This document shows positions 9,382 through 16,899 of a DNA stretch of 40,934 bases, one piece after another. Position 1 is the first letter of the stretch; each line of letters begins with the position of its first letter. The position numbers and the translations under genes were made by a program. Source of the DNA: Planctomycetota bacterium (GTDB lineage: Bacteria; Planctomycetota; UBA1135; UBA2386); the NCBI GenBank assembly GCA_020851075.1, contig JADZDL010000111.1, forward strand, positions 1 through 40,934, read 5' to 3'. The notes beneath the pieces were generated by a model. That model had not been told where the DNA came from. It did no database searches and was given only the letters and a program-made list of their open reading frames with translations.

Positions 9382-10050
9382 ATGTCGACGAAGAAGCCAT
9401 GGCGCCTTGGCACCCGCGCGCAGTTGTTGCTGCGCGGCTTGCGGTACGCCCAGATCCTGCCCTACGCGTCGATCGACGGCTGGCTGTCGATCGACGAAGC
9501 GATCACCCTGTTTGAGCTGGCGCGCGCGCTGCCGCACGAACGCCCACTCGCCGTCGAGATCGGCTGCTGGCAAGGCAAGAGCAGCGTCTGCCTCGGGCGT
9601 GGCCTGCGCGGCAAGAACACCCCGCGCCTCGTCTGCATCGACCCGTTCGATGCGTCGGGCGACCAACAGAGCAGCGACGTCTACCAGCACCGCGCCAATG
9701 CCGTTGGCGGGCCGCTGCGCAGCGCGTTTGAACACAACCTCGCCGAAGTCGGCGTGCGCGAACTCGTCGACGTGCGGCCCGGCTACAGCCAGGACCTTGC
9801 CGAGGAGTTCCGCGAGCCGATCGACCTGCTGTTCCTCGATGGGGATCACAGCTTTGACGCGATCCAACGCGACTACCGCGATTGGTCGCCGAAGGTGCGC
9901 GCCGGCGGGTTCCTCGTGATGCACGATGTCGTGCATCCCGTGCATGAAGGACCGCGCCGCGTCGTCGAGGAGATGATCAAGCAGGACCCGACCTGGGTCG
10001 AGCACCGCTACATCGACAGCATGTTTGTTGCGCGCAAAGTCGCGGCGTGA
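9382..10050 (+). CDS. Class I SAM-dependent methyltransferase (Methyltransf_24 type)
   Basis: A 222-residue cytoplasmic enzyme. The SAM-binding core is visible: motif I as VEIGCWQGKSSVCL (about residues 57-70), an acidic residue ending strand 2 (LVCIDPFDASG), the strand 4 motif DLLFLDGDHSFDAIQRDY, and GGFLVMHDVVHP. The D-G-D-H pair is typical of Methyltransf_24, many members of which methylate small molecules or sugars. With glycosyltransferases about 2 kb away, a role in modifying a surface glycan is possible but inferred. A TACGAA hexamer (9371-9376) lies five bases before the ATG, so the message may be leaderless. Confidence 0.85.
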   Translation: MSTKKPWRLGTRAQLLLRGLRYAQILPYASIDGWLSIDEAITLFELARALPHERPLAVEIGCWQGKSSVCLGRGLRGKNTPRLVCIDPFDASGDQQSSDVYQHRANAVGGPLRSAFEHNLAEVGVRELVDVRPGYSQDLAEEFREPIDLLFLDGDHSFDAIQRDYRDWSPKVRAGGFLVMHDVVHPVHEGPRRVVEEMIKQDPTWVEHRYIDSMFVARKVAA

Positions 10051-10127
10051 GGGGGTGCCATCGCCGAGGCCAACTACGCGCCGGCTCTGAGGGTCACGAT
10101 CCGCAAGGCCTAATCCGCTGCCAAGGC

Positions 10128-11423
10128 TCAGAGGCCGATGGTCACATCGAGCCGATTGCTCAATCTCGCTTGGCTCGTCACCGTTCCGAACGCATTGAAT
10201 ACCTGCGCATGGAATGTGAGACCAACCAGCCCAGGCATCGCCGGCACGGGAATGTCGATTGCGGCCAGAGGATCGTGCCCAACCGTCGGCACGGTGTGCT
10301 GGCCGAAGAACAACAGCAACGAAGTATCCAACTCGAGCACGCCGAACGGCGGCAACGGCAGGTTGCCCGTGCCAAGGCTGTAGTAGAAGCCGAGCACATC
10401 GCCAGGCGCGGAAGCGCAACGCGCACGGTAGGTCTGGCCAATTCGAGCCGGTTCGAGCGCCGTCAAGAACGGCATCGGCGCGAGGTACGGCGCAGGTCGA
10501 ATCACCGCGCCCGTGACGTCCGGGGCGCCACAGGCGGTGTAACTGTCGAGGCGCACGAAGCCCGCGCCGCCACTCGGTGTCGGCTGCTGGCCGAGGAAGT
10601 AGCGACTGCCGCCGGTCGCGTCGATCTGGCCCGAGACCCGCAAGCACTGCAGGGAACGCAGCAGGATGGCCCCGCCCGAACCAAGGCCACCAATGGCCGG
10701 CAGGCTGATCCAGGCATACTCGGGCCCCATGATCTGATCGCCGCCGCGCGCGCTGATGGAACCCGACACATCGATGGGGCCATCGGCGAGAATCACCACC
10801 GCGCCGCCACCACCTGTGCCTGTTGGGCCATAGTCGTTCGCGTTGGCGGTTCCCGGCCCGCCGCCGCCGCTCCCACCCTGCAAGTCGAACGGCAGGTGAC
10901 TGCCATAGGTCGGAGCCGGACTCAAGAACGGGTTGTTGGGTGATCCCACGGTCGCATGCGAACCCGATGCCCCCATCACGACGGGATAGGAACCATTCCC
11001 CCAATCGCCTCCGCCCGGACCAAACCCACTCTCGTTTCCGCCACCCCCTCGATATCCCCCGGGACCAGCATCCTGGTTGCTGATGTGCTGGCCCCCAGAG
11101 AACAACCACAACGCCCCCGGTGCATTGGCATCGATGCGGCCAGCCACGTTCACGGCGCCTTGGCACAAGAACTGGGCCGGATTGGGCCCAACGAGCCGCA
11201 CCGTGACTCCCGCAGGAATCTGGATGCTCGTGAAGTGGAACACGCCACCATTGGCGGCGGTATCCAGCGTGATATCGCTGGTGGGCGCCAACACTCCGTC
11301 ATGCCCATCGCCATACACCTGCGCCGATGCGCCAACCGCCAACAATGTGGCGGCAGCAAGGCCAAGGCCGGTCGATCGCCATTCCCGCTTCCGCCAAGAG
11401 CCCCAGAGGGATTTGCTGCGCAT
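10128..11423 (-). CDS. Glycine-rich secreted protein with C-terminal module
   Basis: A 431-residue exported protein. A basic N-terminal region (RSKSLWGSWRKREWR) precedes a hydrophobic signal core ending near VGASAQ. Residues about 30-150 contain strands (ITLDTAANGGVFHF, IQIPAGVTVRLVG) and then long glycine-rich loops (GGYRGGGGNESGFGPGGGDW, and later GGSGGGGPG), as in adhesin-like and ice-nucleation-type beta-solenoids. The last ~110 residues match the shared module (LVGLTFHAQVFNAFGTV, then SNRLDVTIGL). ATG 11423 keeps the signal peptide compact; an upstream in-frame ATG at 11456 adds 11 residues. A near-perfect palindrome lies about 20 bases before the start. Function is unknown; a surface role is likely. 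Confidence 0.8.
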   Translation of the reverse strand: MRSKSLWGSWRKREWRSTGLGLAAATLLAVGASAQVYGDGHDGVLAPTSDITLDTAANGGVFHFTSIQIPAGVTVRLVGPNPAQFLCQGAVNVAGRIDANAPGALWLFSGGQHISNQDAGPGGYRGGGGNESGFGPGGGDWGNGSYPVVMGASGSHATVGSPNNPFLSPAPTYGSHLPFDLQGGSGGGGPGTANANDYGPTGTGGGGAVVILADGPIDVSGSISARGGDQIMGPEYAWISLPAIGGLGSGGAILLRSLQCLRVSGQIDATGGSRYFLGQQPTPSGGAGFVRLDSYTACGAPDVTGAVIRPAPYLAPMPFLTALEPARIGQTYRARCASAPGDVLGFYYSLGTGNLPLPPFGVLELDTSLLLFFGQHTVPTVGHDPLAAIDIPVPAMPGLVGLTFHAQVFNAFGTVTSQARLSNRLDVTIGL

Positions 11424-11442
11424 GCCAAGAACAATGCACCAA

Positions 11443-11458
11443 GTGTGCCAGGGCACAC
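11443..11458. promoter_or_regulatory. Palindrome upstream of the glycine-rich gene
   Basis: GTGTGCC (11443-11449) and GGCACAC (11452-11458) form a perfect 7-bp inverted repeat with a 2-base centre, ending 20 bases before the ATG at 11423. Size and position fit a dimeric repressor operator or a short 5' leader hairpin. No regulator is linked to it by sequence alone. Confidence 0.35.
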
Positions 11459-11593
11459 AAGGGGGGTGATTGGGGGAACGGCCCAGGCATTAGGGTCGCA
11501 CCACCGCCGAAATGCCGACGGCGACGGGAATCGGATGGCGCTTGACCGCGATGCGGGCGGTCGACAAACCCGTTCGAGAGCCCGCCCCCAACC

Positions 11594-11683
11594 GGAACTG
11601 ATGGCAAGAATGCGCATAGCCCGACTGCCGCCCGGCGGCGCCAGCGGCCATGGTCGTCGAAGCGCATTCTTGCCATCAGTTCC
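11594..11683. repeat. 22-bp perfect inverted repeat behind the GT2 gene
   Basis: The arms at 11594-11615 and 11662-11683 are exact reverse complements over 22 bp, separated by 46 bases; pairing stops sharply at both ends. The repeat begins two bases after the stop codon of the GT2 gene (minus strand), so it would form a strong hairpin in that mRNA. There is no adjoining U run. Alternatives are a small non-autonomous mobile element or a bidirectional transcription barrier. The 46-base centre also holds a smaller GC-rich palindrome near 11627-11639. Confidence 0.7.
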
Positions 11684-11684
11684 C

Positions 11685-12572
11685 TCAGACCGCGCGCAGT
11701 TGTCGCCAGAACAGCTTGAGCCGGCGGTCGAGCAGGAACTGCGCCAGCATGAGAAGCCGCAGCCAACCGCGGGGCCGTTCGCCCGCCCGCAACCACCGCT
11801 GCGCCACCGCCACCCGCCAGCGCGCGTAGAGCCGCGGGTGGTTGCTCACGATCGTCGCGCGCAGGTGCATCGCCTTCTGGTCCGAGGTGGTCAACATCGT
11901 CGTACCGTGGCGTCGATAGCGGAACAGCTCCTCCGGCACGTGGGCGAACTTCGCGCCGCGTTCGAACCCGGCGAGCCAGAAGTCCCAATCCTCGTAGCCC
12001 GGCACATTGAGGGTATAGCCGCCGATGCGATCGAAGAGCTCGCGGCGGTAGAGACTCGAGTAGACGAGACAGTTGCCCGCGCACAGCCGCGAGGACGTCA
12101 CCGGCAGGGTCACGAGCTGCCGATCTTCGTCGCCGAACGTGCGCCCCAGCGGCGTCACCACGTCGGCACCCGTCGCCTGTTGCACCACCATCAGGCGCTC
12201 GATCGCGTTCGGCACGAGCTCATCATCGGCGTCGAGCGGCAATACGAACGCGGCGCGGGTCAGGCGCACGCCGTTGTTGCGCGCCGTCGCGAGCCCCAGG
12301 TTTGGCTGCCGCACGAGCTCGATGCGCCGATTCGGGAACTCGGCGATGAGGCGTTCGGCGACCACCGCGGTGTCGTCCGGACTGCCGTCGTCGACGATGA
12401 CGATGTGCAGGTTCTGCCAGGTCTGGGCCACCACGCTACGTACGGCTTCGGGCAGCAGGTGCGCGTAGCGGTAGCAGGGCACGACCACCGCGACCTCGGG
12501 TTGTGTGGCAACTTCGAACACTGCCCGTTCATCGGCGGCCGTAGCATGGGCGCTGGAGTGTGGCGGGCGCAT
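11685..12572 (-). CDS. Family 2 glycosyltransferase
   Basis: A 295-residue inverting GT-A enzyme that probably transfers a sugar from a nucleotide donor to a surface polysaccharide or lipid carrier. The nucleotide-binding strand VAVVVPCYRYAHLL lies near residue 28, followed by IVIVDDGSPDDT, LATARNNGVRLTRAAFVLPL and the metal-binding DADDEL (the DxD equivalent). The acceptor-side motif GYEDWDFWL is typical of GT2 enzymes; its ED pair would supply the catalytic base. The C terminus is basic and amphipathic (LDRRLKLFWRQL), perhaps membrane-associated. The gene is divergent from the GT4 gene, and the two starts lie about 70 bases apart if the GT4 start at 12644 is right. A strong hairpin follows its stop. 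Confidence 0.9.
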   Translation of the reverse strand: MRPPHSSAHATAADERAVFEVATQPEVAVVVPCYRYAHLLPEAVRSVVAQTWQNLHIVIVDDGSPDDTAVVAERLIAEFPNRRIELVRQPNLGLATARNNGVRLTRAAFVLPLDADDELVPNAIERLMVVQQATGADVVTPLGRTFGDEDRQLVTLPVTSSRLCAGNCLVYSSLYRRELFDRIGGYTLNVPGYEDWDFWLAGFERGAKFAHVPEELFRYRRHGTTMLTTSDQKAMHLRATIVSNHPRLYARWRVAVAQRWLRAGERPRGWLRLLMLAQFLLDRRLKLFWRQLRAV

Positions 12573-12643
12573 TCTCGCGTTCGCGGCCGCGGAGCTGGGC
12601 GCCCGGTGGAACGGCCGCCGCCTTCGGCTTACCGTGCCACGCC

Positions 12644-13780
12644 GTGCCGCCCCAGCCGATCCTGTTCTGCAGTCACGTCGTCGAATGGGGCGGCGCGGAG
12701 ACCGTGCTCGCCGACCTGCTCGGCGCGCTCGATCGCAGCCGGTTTGCGCCGCACCTCGCGTGCCCCGCGGCAGGTCCGCTGCCCGACCGCGCGCGCGCCC
12801 TCGGTGTGCCCGTGCATGCGCTTTCGCTACGCGGCGGCTCGGCCTTTACCAAACTGTGCAGCCTGCCGCGGGCCGCGCGTGAACTGCGCCACATCGCGCG
12901 CGAGATCGGCGCGCCGCTGGTCTACGCCAATTCGATGATCGCGGGGTACGCCGCCGTGCTCGCCCAGGGCCCGCAGCTCGCGTGCCTCTGGCACCTGCAC
13001 ATCGTCACGCAATCGCGCGTAGCTCGCTTCGCGCTGCGGCGCTCGCGCGCAGTGATCACGCCATCGCGCGCCGGCGCGCTCGCGGTCGATGCGCGCATGG
13101 CCGCATCCAAGCGGCTCACGATCGTGCCGAACGGCGTCGCGGAAGCGTTCTTCACCGCGCGCAGCACCGGCCTGCGAGAAGCGCTGGGCCTCCCCCCAGG
13201 CACTGGGCTCGTGGGCATGTTTGGCCGGCTCGATCCGCACAAGGGGCACGAAGTGCTGCTGCGCGCGATGGCGCGGCTGCCGGATTCGGCGCATGCGGTG
13301 ATCGTCGGCGGCGAAGCGTTTGCCGACTCGTTGGCGCGCGTGCGCGGTTATCCCGAACGGCTGCGTGCGGTGGCCGCACAAGGCGGGCTCGAGCCGCGCG
13401 TGCACTTCCTCGGCCATCGCGACGACATCGCGGCGCTCATGAGCCAATGCGATGTGGTGGCCGTGCCGAGCACGGCCCTCGAAAGTGCCCCGCGCGCCGT
13501 CGCCGAGGCACAAGCCGCAGGGCGCGCAGTGGTCGGCAGCCGGATCGGCGGCATTCCCGAACTGATCGAGCCGGGGGTAACCGGCCTCTTGTGCGCGCCC
13601 GGCGACGAGCACGAACTGGCCGAGTCGATCGGCAGCCTGCTGGCCGACGAGGCTCTTCGCCGGCGACTGGGCACGGCGGCGCGGGCGCATGCCGAACGGC
13701 ATTACACCCTCGCGCAGTTTGCGCGCACGGTCGAAGTCACGTGCGCGCGCGTGCTCGCCGAAGCGGCACGCGGATCCTAG
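12644..13780 (+). CDS. Family 4 glycosyltransferase
   Basis: A retaining GT-B enzyme of about 378 residues. The N-terminal Rossmann domain begins ILFCSHVVEWGGAETVLADLL, with the GGAE loop typical of GT4 acceptor domains. The C-terminal donor domain has VGMFGRLDPHKGHEVLLRA, then VHFLGHRDDIAALMSQCDVVAVPS, and the E-x7-E type signature ESAPRAVAEAQAAGRAVVGS with GGIPELI. Products of such enzymes include lipopolysaccharide, exopolysaccharide and glycolipid sugars; the substrate cannot be read from sequence. A GTG start at 12644 is chosen because it removes a proline- and arginine-rich extension overlapping the divergent GT2 gene; GTG 12560 is the alternative. Together with the GT2 gene and the nearby methyltransferase it suggests a small glycan locus. 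Confidence 0.88.
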   Translation: MPPQPILFCSHVVEWGGAETVLADLLGALDRSRFAPHLACPAAGPLPDRARALGVPVHALSLRGGSAFTKLCSLPRAARELRHIAREIGAPLVYANSMIAGYAAVLAQGPQLACLWHLHIVTQSRVARFALRRSRAVITPSRAGALAVDARMAASKRLTIVPNGVAEAFFTARSTGLREALGLPPGTGLVGMFGRLDPHKGHEVLLRAMARLPDSAHAVIVGGEAFADSLARVRGYPERLRAVAAQGGLEPRVHFLGHRDDIAALMSQCDVVAVPSTALESAPRAVAEAQAAGRAVVGSRIGGIPELIEPGVTGLLCAPGDEHELAESIGSLLADEALRRRLGTAARAHAERHYTLAQFARTVEVTCARVLAEAARGS

Positions 13781-13804
13781 GTAGCAGAGGGCGACCCTGC
13801 CGGG

Positions 13805-13832
13805 AGCAGGATCAACCCAGCAGGATCAACCC
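13805..13832. repeat. Tandem 14-bp duplication over the XRE gene stop
   Basis: AGCAGGATCAACCC occurs twice in direct succession (13805-13818, 13819-13832) without mismatch. The stop codon of the XRE gene (13826-13828) lies in the gene-side copy. Because 14 is not a multiple of three, the second copy lies in another frame and does not lengthen the protein. A similar event is seen at secG. Confidence 0.8.
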
Positions 13833-14386
13833 TGGGCGAGCTGGGCCATCGCGGGCTTCAACACGCTCTTCGCAACCGGCTTGGTGCGCGGCTTGCGCTG
13901 GCCAAGCAGCTCGCGAGACAGCGTCTCCTCAAGCTCGTGGTCGCGCTGCTTGCCGGCGGAGTGCAGGGAGACTTCGAGTTCCTTGGCCGCGCCGGCGCTC
14001 GTGCAGGTCATGCGCTGCGCCTGGGCGCTCGCATCGTAGTAGCGGGCACCCGGCTGAACGGCGACGAGGCGAGCCCCGTCATGCGTCGTAACCATCGCGC
14101 CTTCGGCGACTTCGAGCCAGTTGCCACGCGAAACCACGTTGTCCTTCTCGGTCCAGCGATCGCGGCTTTGCGGGTCGATGGGACGATCGTCATCGAGCAG
14201 GTAGGTCGGCGTCACGTCGTAGTGCTTGCACAAGGCCAGCAACATCGGCAGTGTCGGAAGTGACCGCCCCTGCTCAAGATGGGACATCGTCGCCGGTCGG
14301 ACCCCGAGGGTCTTGGCAGTGATGCCTTGGGCCTCGCGCTTGACGCGCGTACGCAGGTAGAACAACTTGAGGTGCAAGCGCCGCAT
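13826..14386 (-). CDS. XRE-family helix-turn-helix regulator
   Basis: A 186-residue DNA-binding protein. Residues about 5-62 form a Cro/CI-type HTH: LRTRVKREAQGITAKTLGV, then RPATMSHLEQGRSLPTLPMLLALCKHYDVTPTYLL, the last part being the recognition helix and the usual XRE end. The C-terminal ~110 residues contain a predicted beta-rich sensor-like part (NWLEVAEGAMVTTHDGARLVAVQPGARYY) and a charged helical tail, not a clear cupin. The target is unknown; autoregulation is plausible because the 300-base upstream region holds an imperfect inverted repeat. It is divergent from rsmJ. The 3' end carries a tandem 14-bp duplication. Confidence 0.85.
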   Translation of the reverse strand: MRRLHLKLFYLRTRVKREAQGITAKTLGVRPATMSHLEQGRSLPTLPMLLALCKHYDVTPTYLLDDDRPIDPQSRDRWTEKDNVVSRGNWLEVAEGAMVTTHDGARLVAVQPGARYYDASAQAQRMTCTSAGAAKELEVSLHSAGKQRDHELEETLSRELLGQRKPRTKPVAKSVLKPAMAQLAQG

Positions 14387-14689
14387 GGGTTCTGAGGTCG
14401 GAACGGGGGAGGAGGTGAGATGTTAGGCGGGACCGTTGCCGGGGGTTCCGATCACGATCTGCGAAAGCGTAACACCTCCTACAGGAAGTGCGGCTTTCCG
14501 CTCGTAACCGGCGTCCAACAACGAAACTGAGGGCGAGAGAGGGCCTTGGCAACAGGCCGTTTTGACATTTGGAGAAACGAGATTGGGCGGCCAAAAGCAT
14601 CAGGCGAGTGACACGATCTGGCAAGCCAACCAAGTTCACCGCATGCTGTCCGACTGCCGATCCACTTCGGCCAACCGAACGAACGGCGA
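14387..14689. other. Divergent intergenic region between the XRE gene and rsmJ
   Basis: About 300 bases without a supported gene, presumably holding promoters for both flanking genes. It contains an interrupted inverted repeat: GGAGGTG and GTTA with a 4-base AGAT insert (14411-14425) against TAACACCTCC at 14470-14479. In the XRE transcript this could fold back, or it could be an operator. A TTGACA-like hexamer sits near 14555 on the plus strand, but no good -10 partner was found. Confidence 0.4.
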
Positions 14690-15430
14690 ATGACCCCTAG
14701 ACACGAAACTCCAGAAGTAACTCTCTCCCCGCCCTGGAGTGGCAAGGATCTTGGGCTTGCCGCGAAGCTCGGAATTGCCCCGGCCAACTCAAGAGATGAT
14801 TCGGTTTGGCAACTCGTCCGTGGCATCGGCGGTTTGTCGCTTCACGCCCCCAGGTCCGCCGGCGGCATGGCTTTGGAACTGAGTTTGCGCCACGGCCCGC
14901 TCGCACAACGTTTGCGGAGCGCCAGAAAGACAGATTCCCTGCCCCGAGCCTTCGGACTGCCGCGCCGCACGACTCCCCCGACGGTCGTCGACGCCATGGC
15001 GGGCCTTTGCCGTGACGCCATGGTGCTCGCCAAACTCGGCTGCCAGGTGACCGCGATCGAACGTGTTCCCGCGCTCGCGATGCTGGCCGCCGCTGCCATC
15101 GACGGTTCCGAGCTCGGGACCCGCCTGTCGGTGCAGACCGGCGACGCCGAAACCTGGTTGGCGGGACTTTCGCCGGAGCAGGCGCCGGAGGTCGTCTACC
15201 TGGACCCGATGTTTGCCGAGAGTGGCAAGGCGCAGGTGAAGAAGGACATGCAGGTCTGCCGGGCGCTGGCGGGTCCCCCGGACGACACGGCCTCCTTATT
15301 CGCTCAGGCGAAACAGGTGGCGAGAGAGCGTGTCGTAGTCAAGCGGCATCCGGACCTGCCGCCACTTGGGCCCGGCGTGTCGTTTGCCGTCGAAGGCGAA
15401 CGGGTCCGCTTCGATGTCTACCTGCGCTGA
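14690..15430 (+). CDS. rsmJ: 16S rRNA (guanine-1516 N2)-methyltransferase RsmJ
   Basis: A 246-residue enzyme that uses SAM to methylate G1516 of 16S rRNA (E. coli numbering), close to the usual ~250 residues. Family landmarks are the central VVDAMAGLCRDAMVLAKLGCQVTAIER (SAM motif and acidic loop, about residues 98-124), VVYLDPMFAESGKAQVKKDM (the YLDPMF motif), a CRALAGPPDD segment and the C-terminal RVVVKRHPDLPPL. In most homologues the SAM motif reads AGLGRDA; here the second glycine is a cysteine. The basic segment before the SAM motif (LRSARKTDSLPRAFGL) matches the K-x-x-x-L-x-R-A-x-G pattern of the family. It is adjacent to a truncated PIN-domain reading frame. Confidence 0.85.
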   Translation: MTPRHETPEVTLSPPWSGKDLGLAAKLGIAPANSRDDSVWQLVRGIGGLSLHAPRSAGGMALELSLRHGPLAQRLRSARKTDSLPRAFGLPRRTTPPTVVDAMAGLCRDAMVLAKLGCQVTAIERVPALAMLAAAAIDGSELGTRLSVQTGDAETWLAGLSPEQAPEVVYLDPMFAESGKAQVKKDMQVCRALAGPPDDTASLFAQAKQVARERVVVKRHPDLPPLGPGVSFAVEGERVRFDVYLR

Positions 15431-15431
15431 C

Positions 15432-15563
15432 ATGGCCGATGCTCGGCTGGACCGTGACCACGGCGAACTGGCGCTCGGGGAACGAACTCCGCTAGCGACC
15501 TTCGATGAGCCACTGCGGGGCGCGGCGAGACGCGAGGGTGCCTCGCTGTTCGAAGACGTCTAG
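15432..15563 (+). pseudogene. C-terminal stub of a PIN-domain (VapC-type) toxin
   Basis: A 43-residue frame beginning one base after the rsmJ stop reads as the end of a VapC-like ribonuclease: ELALGERTPLATFDEPLRGAA and then an ASLFEDV tail. It corresponds to the last helix-strand-helix of the PIN fold, which holds the final acidic active-site position (TFDEP, normally T-x-D). The N-terminal ~90 residues with the other acidic residues are absent, and no VapB antitoxin is adjacent, so it should be inactive. Its TAG and the TAG of convergent prmA share the palindrome CTAG at 15560-15563. GC-rich third positions suggest it was once a resident gene. Family assignment is from motif recognition only. 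Confidence 0.5.
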
Positions 15564-16345
15564 GGCGTCGCGCGACCACGCAGCGCTATCGCCGTGAACG
15601 GCTCGCGCACCAGGCGCAGGTCGGGCGCCGCCGGCAACCGCGCGAGAATGCCATCGACCTCGGGGCCGCGCATGCCGCTCAGGACGAGCGCACTGCGGCC
15701 CGTCCACAGCCCCAGGATCGCGGGCAAGGTCGCGTGCAGTTCGGTCGCAGTCATGTTGGCGACCACGCAGTCGGCGGGCTGCAGCGTGTCGGGGCCACCG
15801 AGGTGCACCACAGCCCCGGGCAGCAGTTCTTGCGCGGCGACCACGGCGGGGCCTTCGATGTCGCAGGCCTGCAGGGCAGGACACCCGCGCACCTGCGCGT
15901 AGAGCGCGAGGATGCCGGAGCCGGTGCCGACGTCGGCGAGGCTCGCGGGCGCGTCCCAGACAGCGTGGAGCGCGCAGAGGGCCGCCTGCGTGCTCGCGTG
16001 CTCGCCACTGCCAAACGCATTGCCGCGCGGCACGAGCAGTTCGATGCCGGCAAAACCCGCCGGGCGTTCGACCCACGGCGGCCGTACGAGCAGGTCCCCG
16101 GCGACGAGGATCGCGGTGTCTTGCTCGAGGCCCGTGACCGGCGGCTGCGTGGCATCGACCGGCAGTTCCCGCACGGCCAGGTCCGCGAACGGCAGCGTCG
16201 GCAGTTCGCCCGCGAGCCAGACCGTGATCGCGAGGTCCTCTTCCATGACACCCTGCAGGTCGGCATGCACGTGCAACCAATCGAGCGCCATCGCTGCGTC
16301 GGCGCCCGTGAGCACGTAGACCCGCACGGCCGCAGGATCGTTCAC
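15560..16345 (-). CDS. prmA: Ribosomal protein L11 methyltransferase-like PrmA
   Basis: A 261-residue protein resembling PrmA, which trimethylates ribosomal protein L11 using SAM. The diagnostic PrmA segment GNAFGSGEHASTQAALCAL is present (family AFGTGxHxTT), followed by SAM motif I DVGTGSGILALYA, the strand 2 acidic residue in ACDIEG, and ADCVVANMTATEL in place of the usual NIL motif. The N-terminal substrate-recognition domain is short and divergent (YVLTGADAAMALDWLHVHAD, then MEEDLAITVWL), so the total is a little below the usual ~290 residues. The start is GTG 16345; it overlaps the coaC stop in the sequence GTGA, implying translational coupling. It is the last gene of the core block. The substrate could be a different protein. 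Confidence 0.8.
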   Translation of the reverse strand: MNDPAAVRVYVLTGADAAMALDWLHVHADLQGVMEEDLAITVWLAGELPTLPFADLAVRELPVDATQPPVTGLEQDTAILVAGDLLVRPPWVERPAGFAGIELLVPRGNAFGSGEHASTQAALCALHAVWDAPASLADVGTGSGILALYAQVRGCPALQACDIEGPAVVAAQELLPGAVVHLGGPDTLQPADCVVANMTATELHATLPAILGLWTGRSALVLSGMRGPEVDGILARLPAAPDLRLVREPFTAIALRGRATP

Positions 16346-16899
16346 TTCGTGCCCACCGCGAGTTCGAGCACGCGATCGAGGATGGCGTCGGGTTCGACCA
16401 TGCGCCCGATCGCGTCGTAGCCTTCGGCGAGGTGGCCCGTCACCGGGCCAAGGAAGTGCACCCCGCGCGCGCGCAGCACCGCGACGTTGTGCTGCACGGC
16501 CGGCGCGTTCCACATCGCGTCGTTCATCGCCGGGCACACGAGAATCGGACAGCGGCAGGTCAGCGCGAGCAGCGACACCGGATCGGCGGCGGCGCCCGAG
16601 GCCAGGCGGAACAACAGGTCGGCGGTCGCCGGGGCGATCACGTAGACCTGCGCAGAGCGCGCGGCGTCGATGTGCGGCACACCCCCATCGGGATCAATCT
16701 GCGTCGACGAGAGGATCACGGGACGGCCCGTAAGCCCGGCCATCGTGACCGGCCCGAGGAACTGCGTCGCCTGCTGGGTCATCGCGACGCGCACCAAAGC
16801 ACCACGCTGCACCAGGCGGCTCGCCAGGAACGCGAGTTTGTAGGCGGCGATGCCACCGCCGATGCCGAGCAGCACCTTGGCACTCACGGTACCACTCAC
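16342..16899 (-). CDS. coaC: Phosphopantothenoylcysteine decarboxylase-type flavoprotein (CoaC only)
   Basis: A 185-residue flavoprotein matching the N-terminal half of CoaBC (Dfp). That half uses FMN to decarboxylate 4'-phosphopantothenoylcysteine in coenzyme A synthesis. The flavin-binding LLGIGGGIAAYKLAFLASRLV lies at the N terminus. The catalytic histidine sits in VPHIDAARSA (family ISHIDLAKWA), followed by VIAPATADLLFRLASG and the substrate motif PAMNDAMW. The substrate flap reads GHLAEGYDAIGRM, whereas E. coli Dfp has ACGDIGPGRM; the conserved cysteine is replaced by glutamate. There is no CoaB synthetase half, so that step must be encoded elsewhere. The start, GTG 16899, overlaps the gmk stop (GTGA); GTG 16887 is the alternative. 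Confidence 0.75.
   Translation of the reverse strand: MSGTVSAKVLLGIGGGIAAYKLAFLASRLVQRGALVRVAMTQQATQFLGPVTMAGLTGRPVILSSTQIDPDGGVPHIDAARSAQVYVIAPATADLLFRLASGAAADPVSLLALTCRCPILVCPAMNDAMWNAPAVQHNVAVLRARGVHFLGPVTGHLAEGYDAIGRMVEPDAILDRVLELAVGTK

Noticed and set aside
11077..12938. Possible mobile element around the 22-bp inverted repeat
   Set aside because: No transposase, target-site duplication or second copy could be seen in the window, so only the repeat itself is reported.
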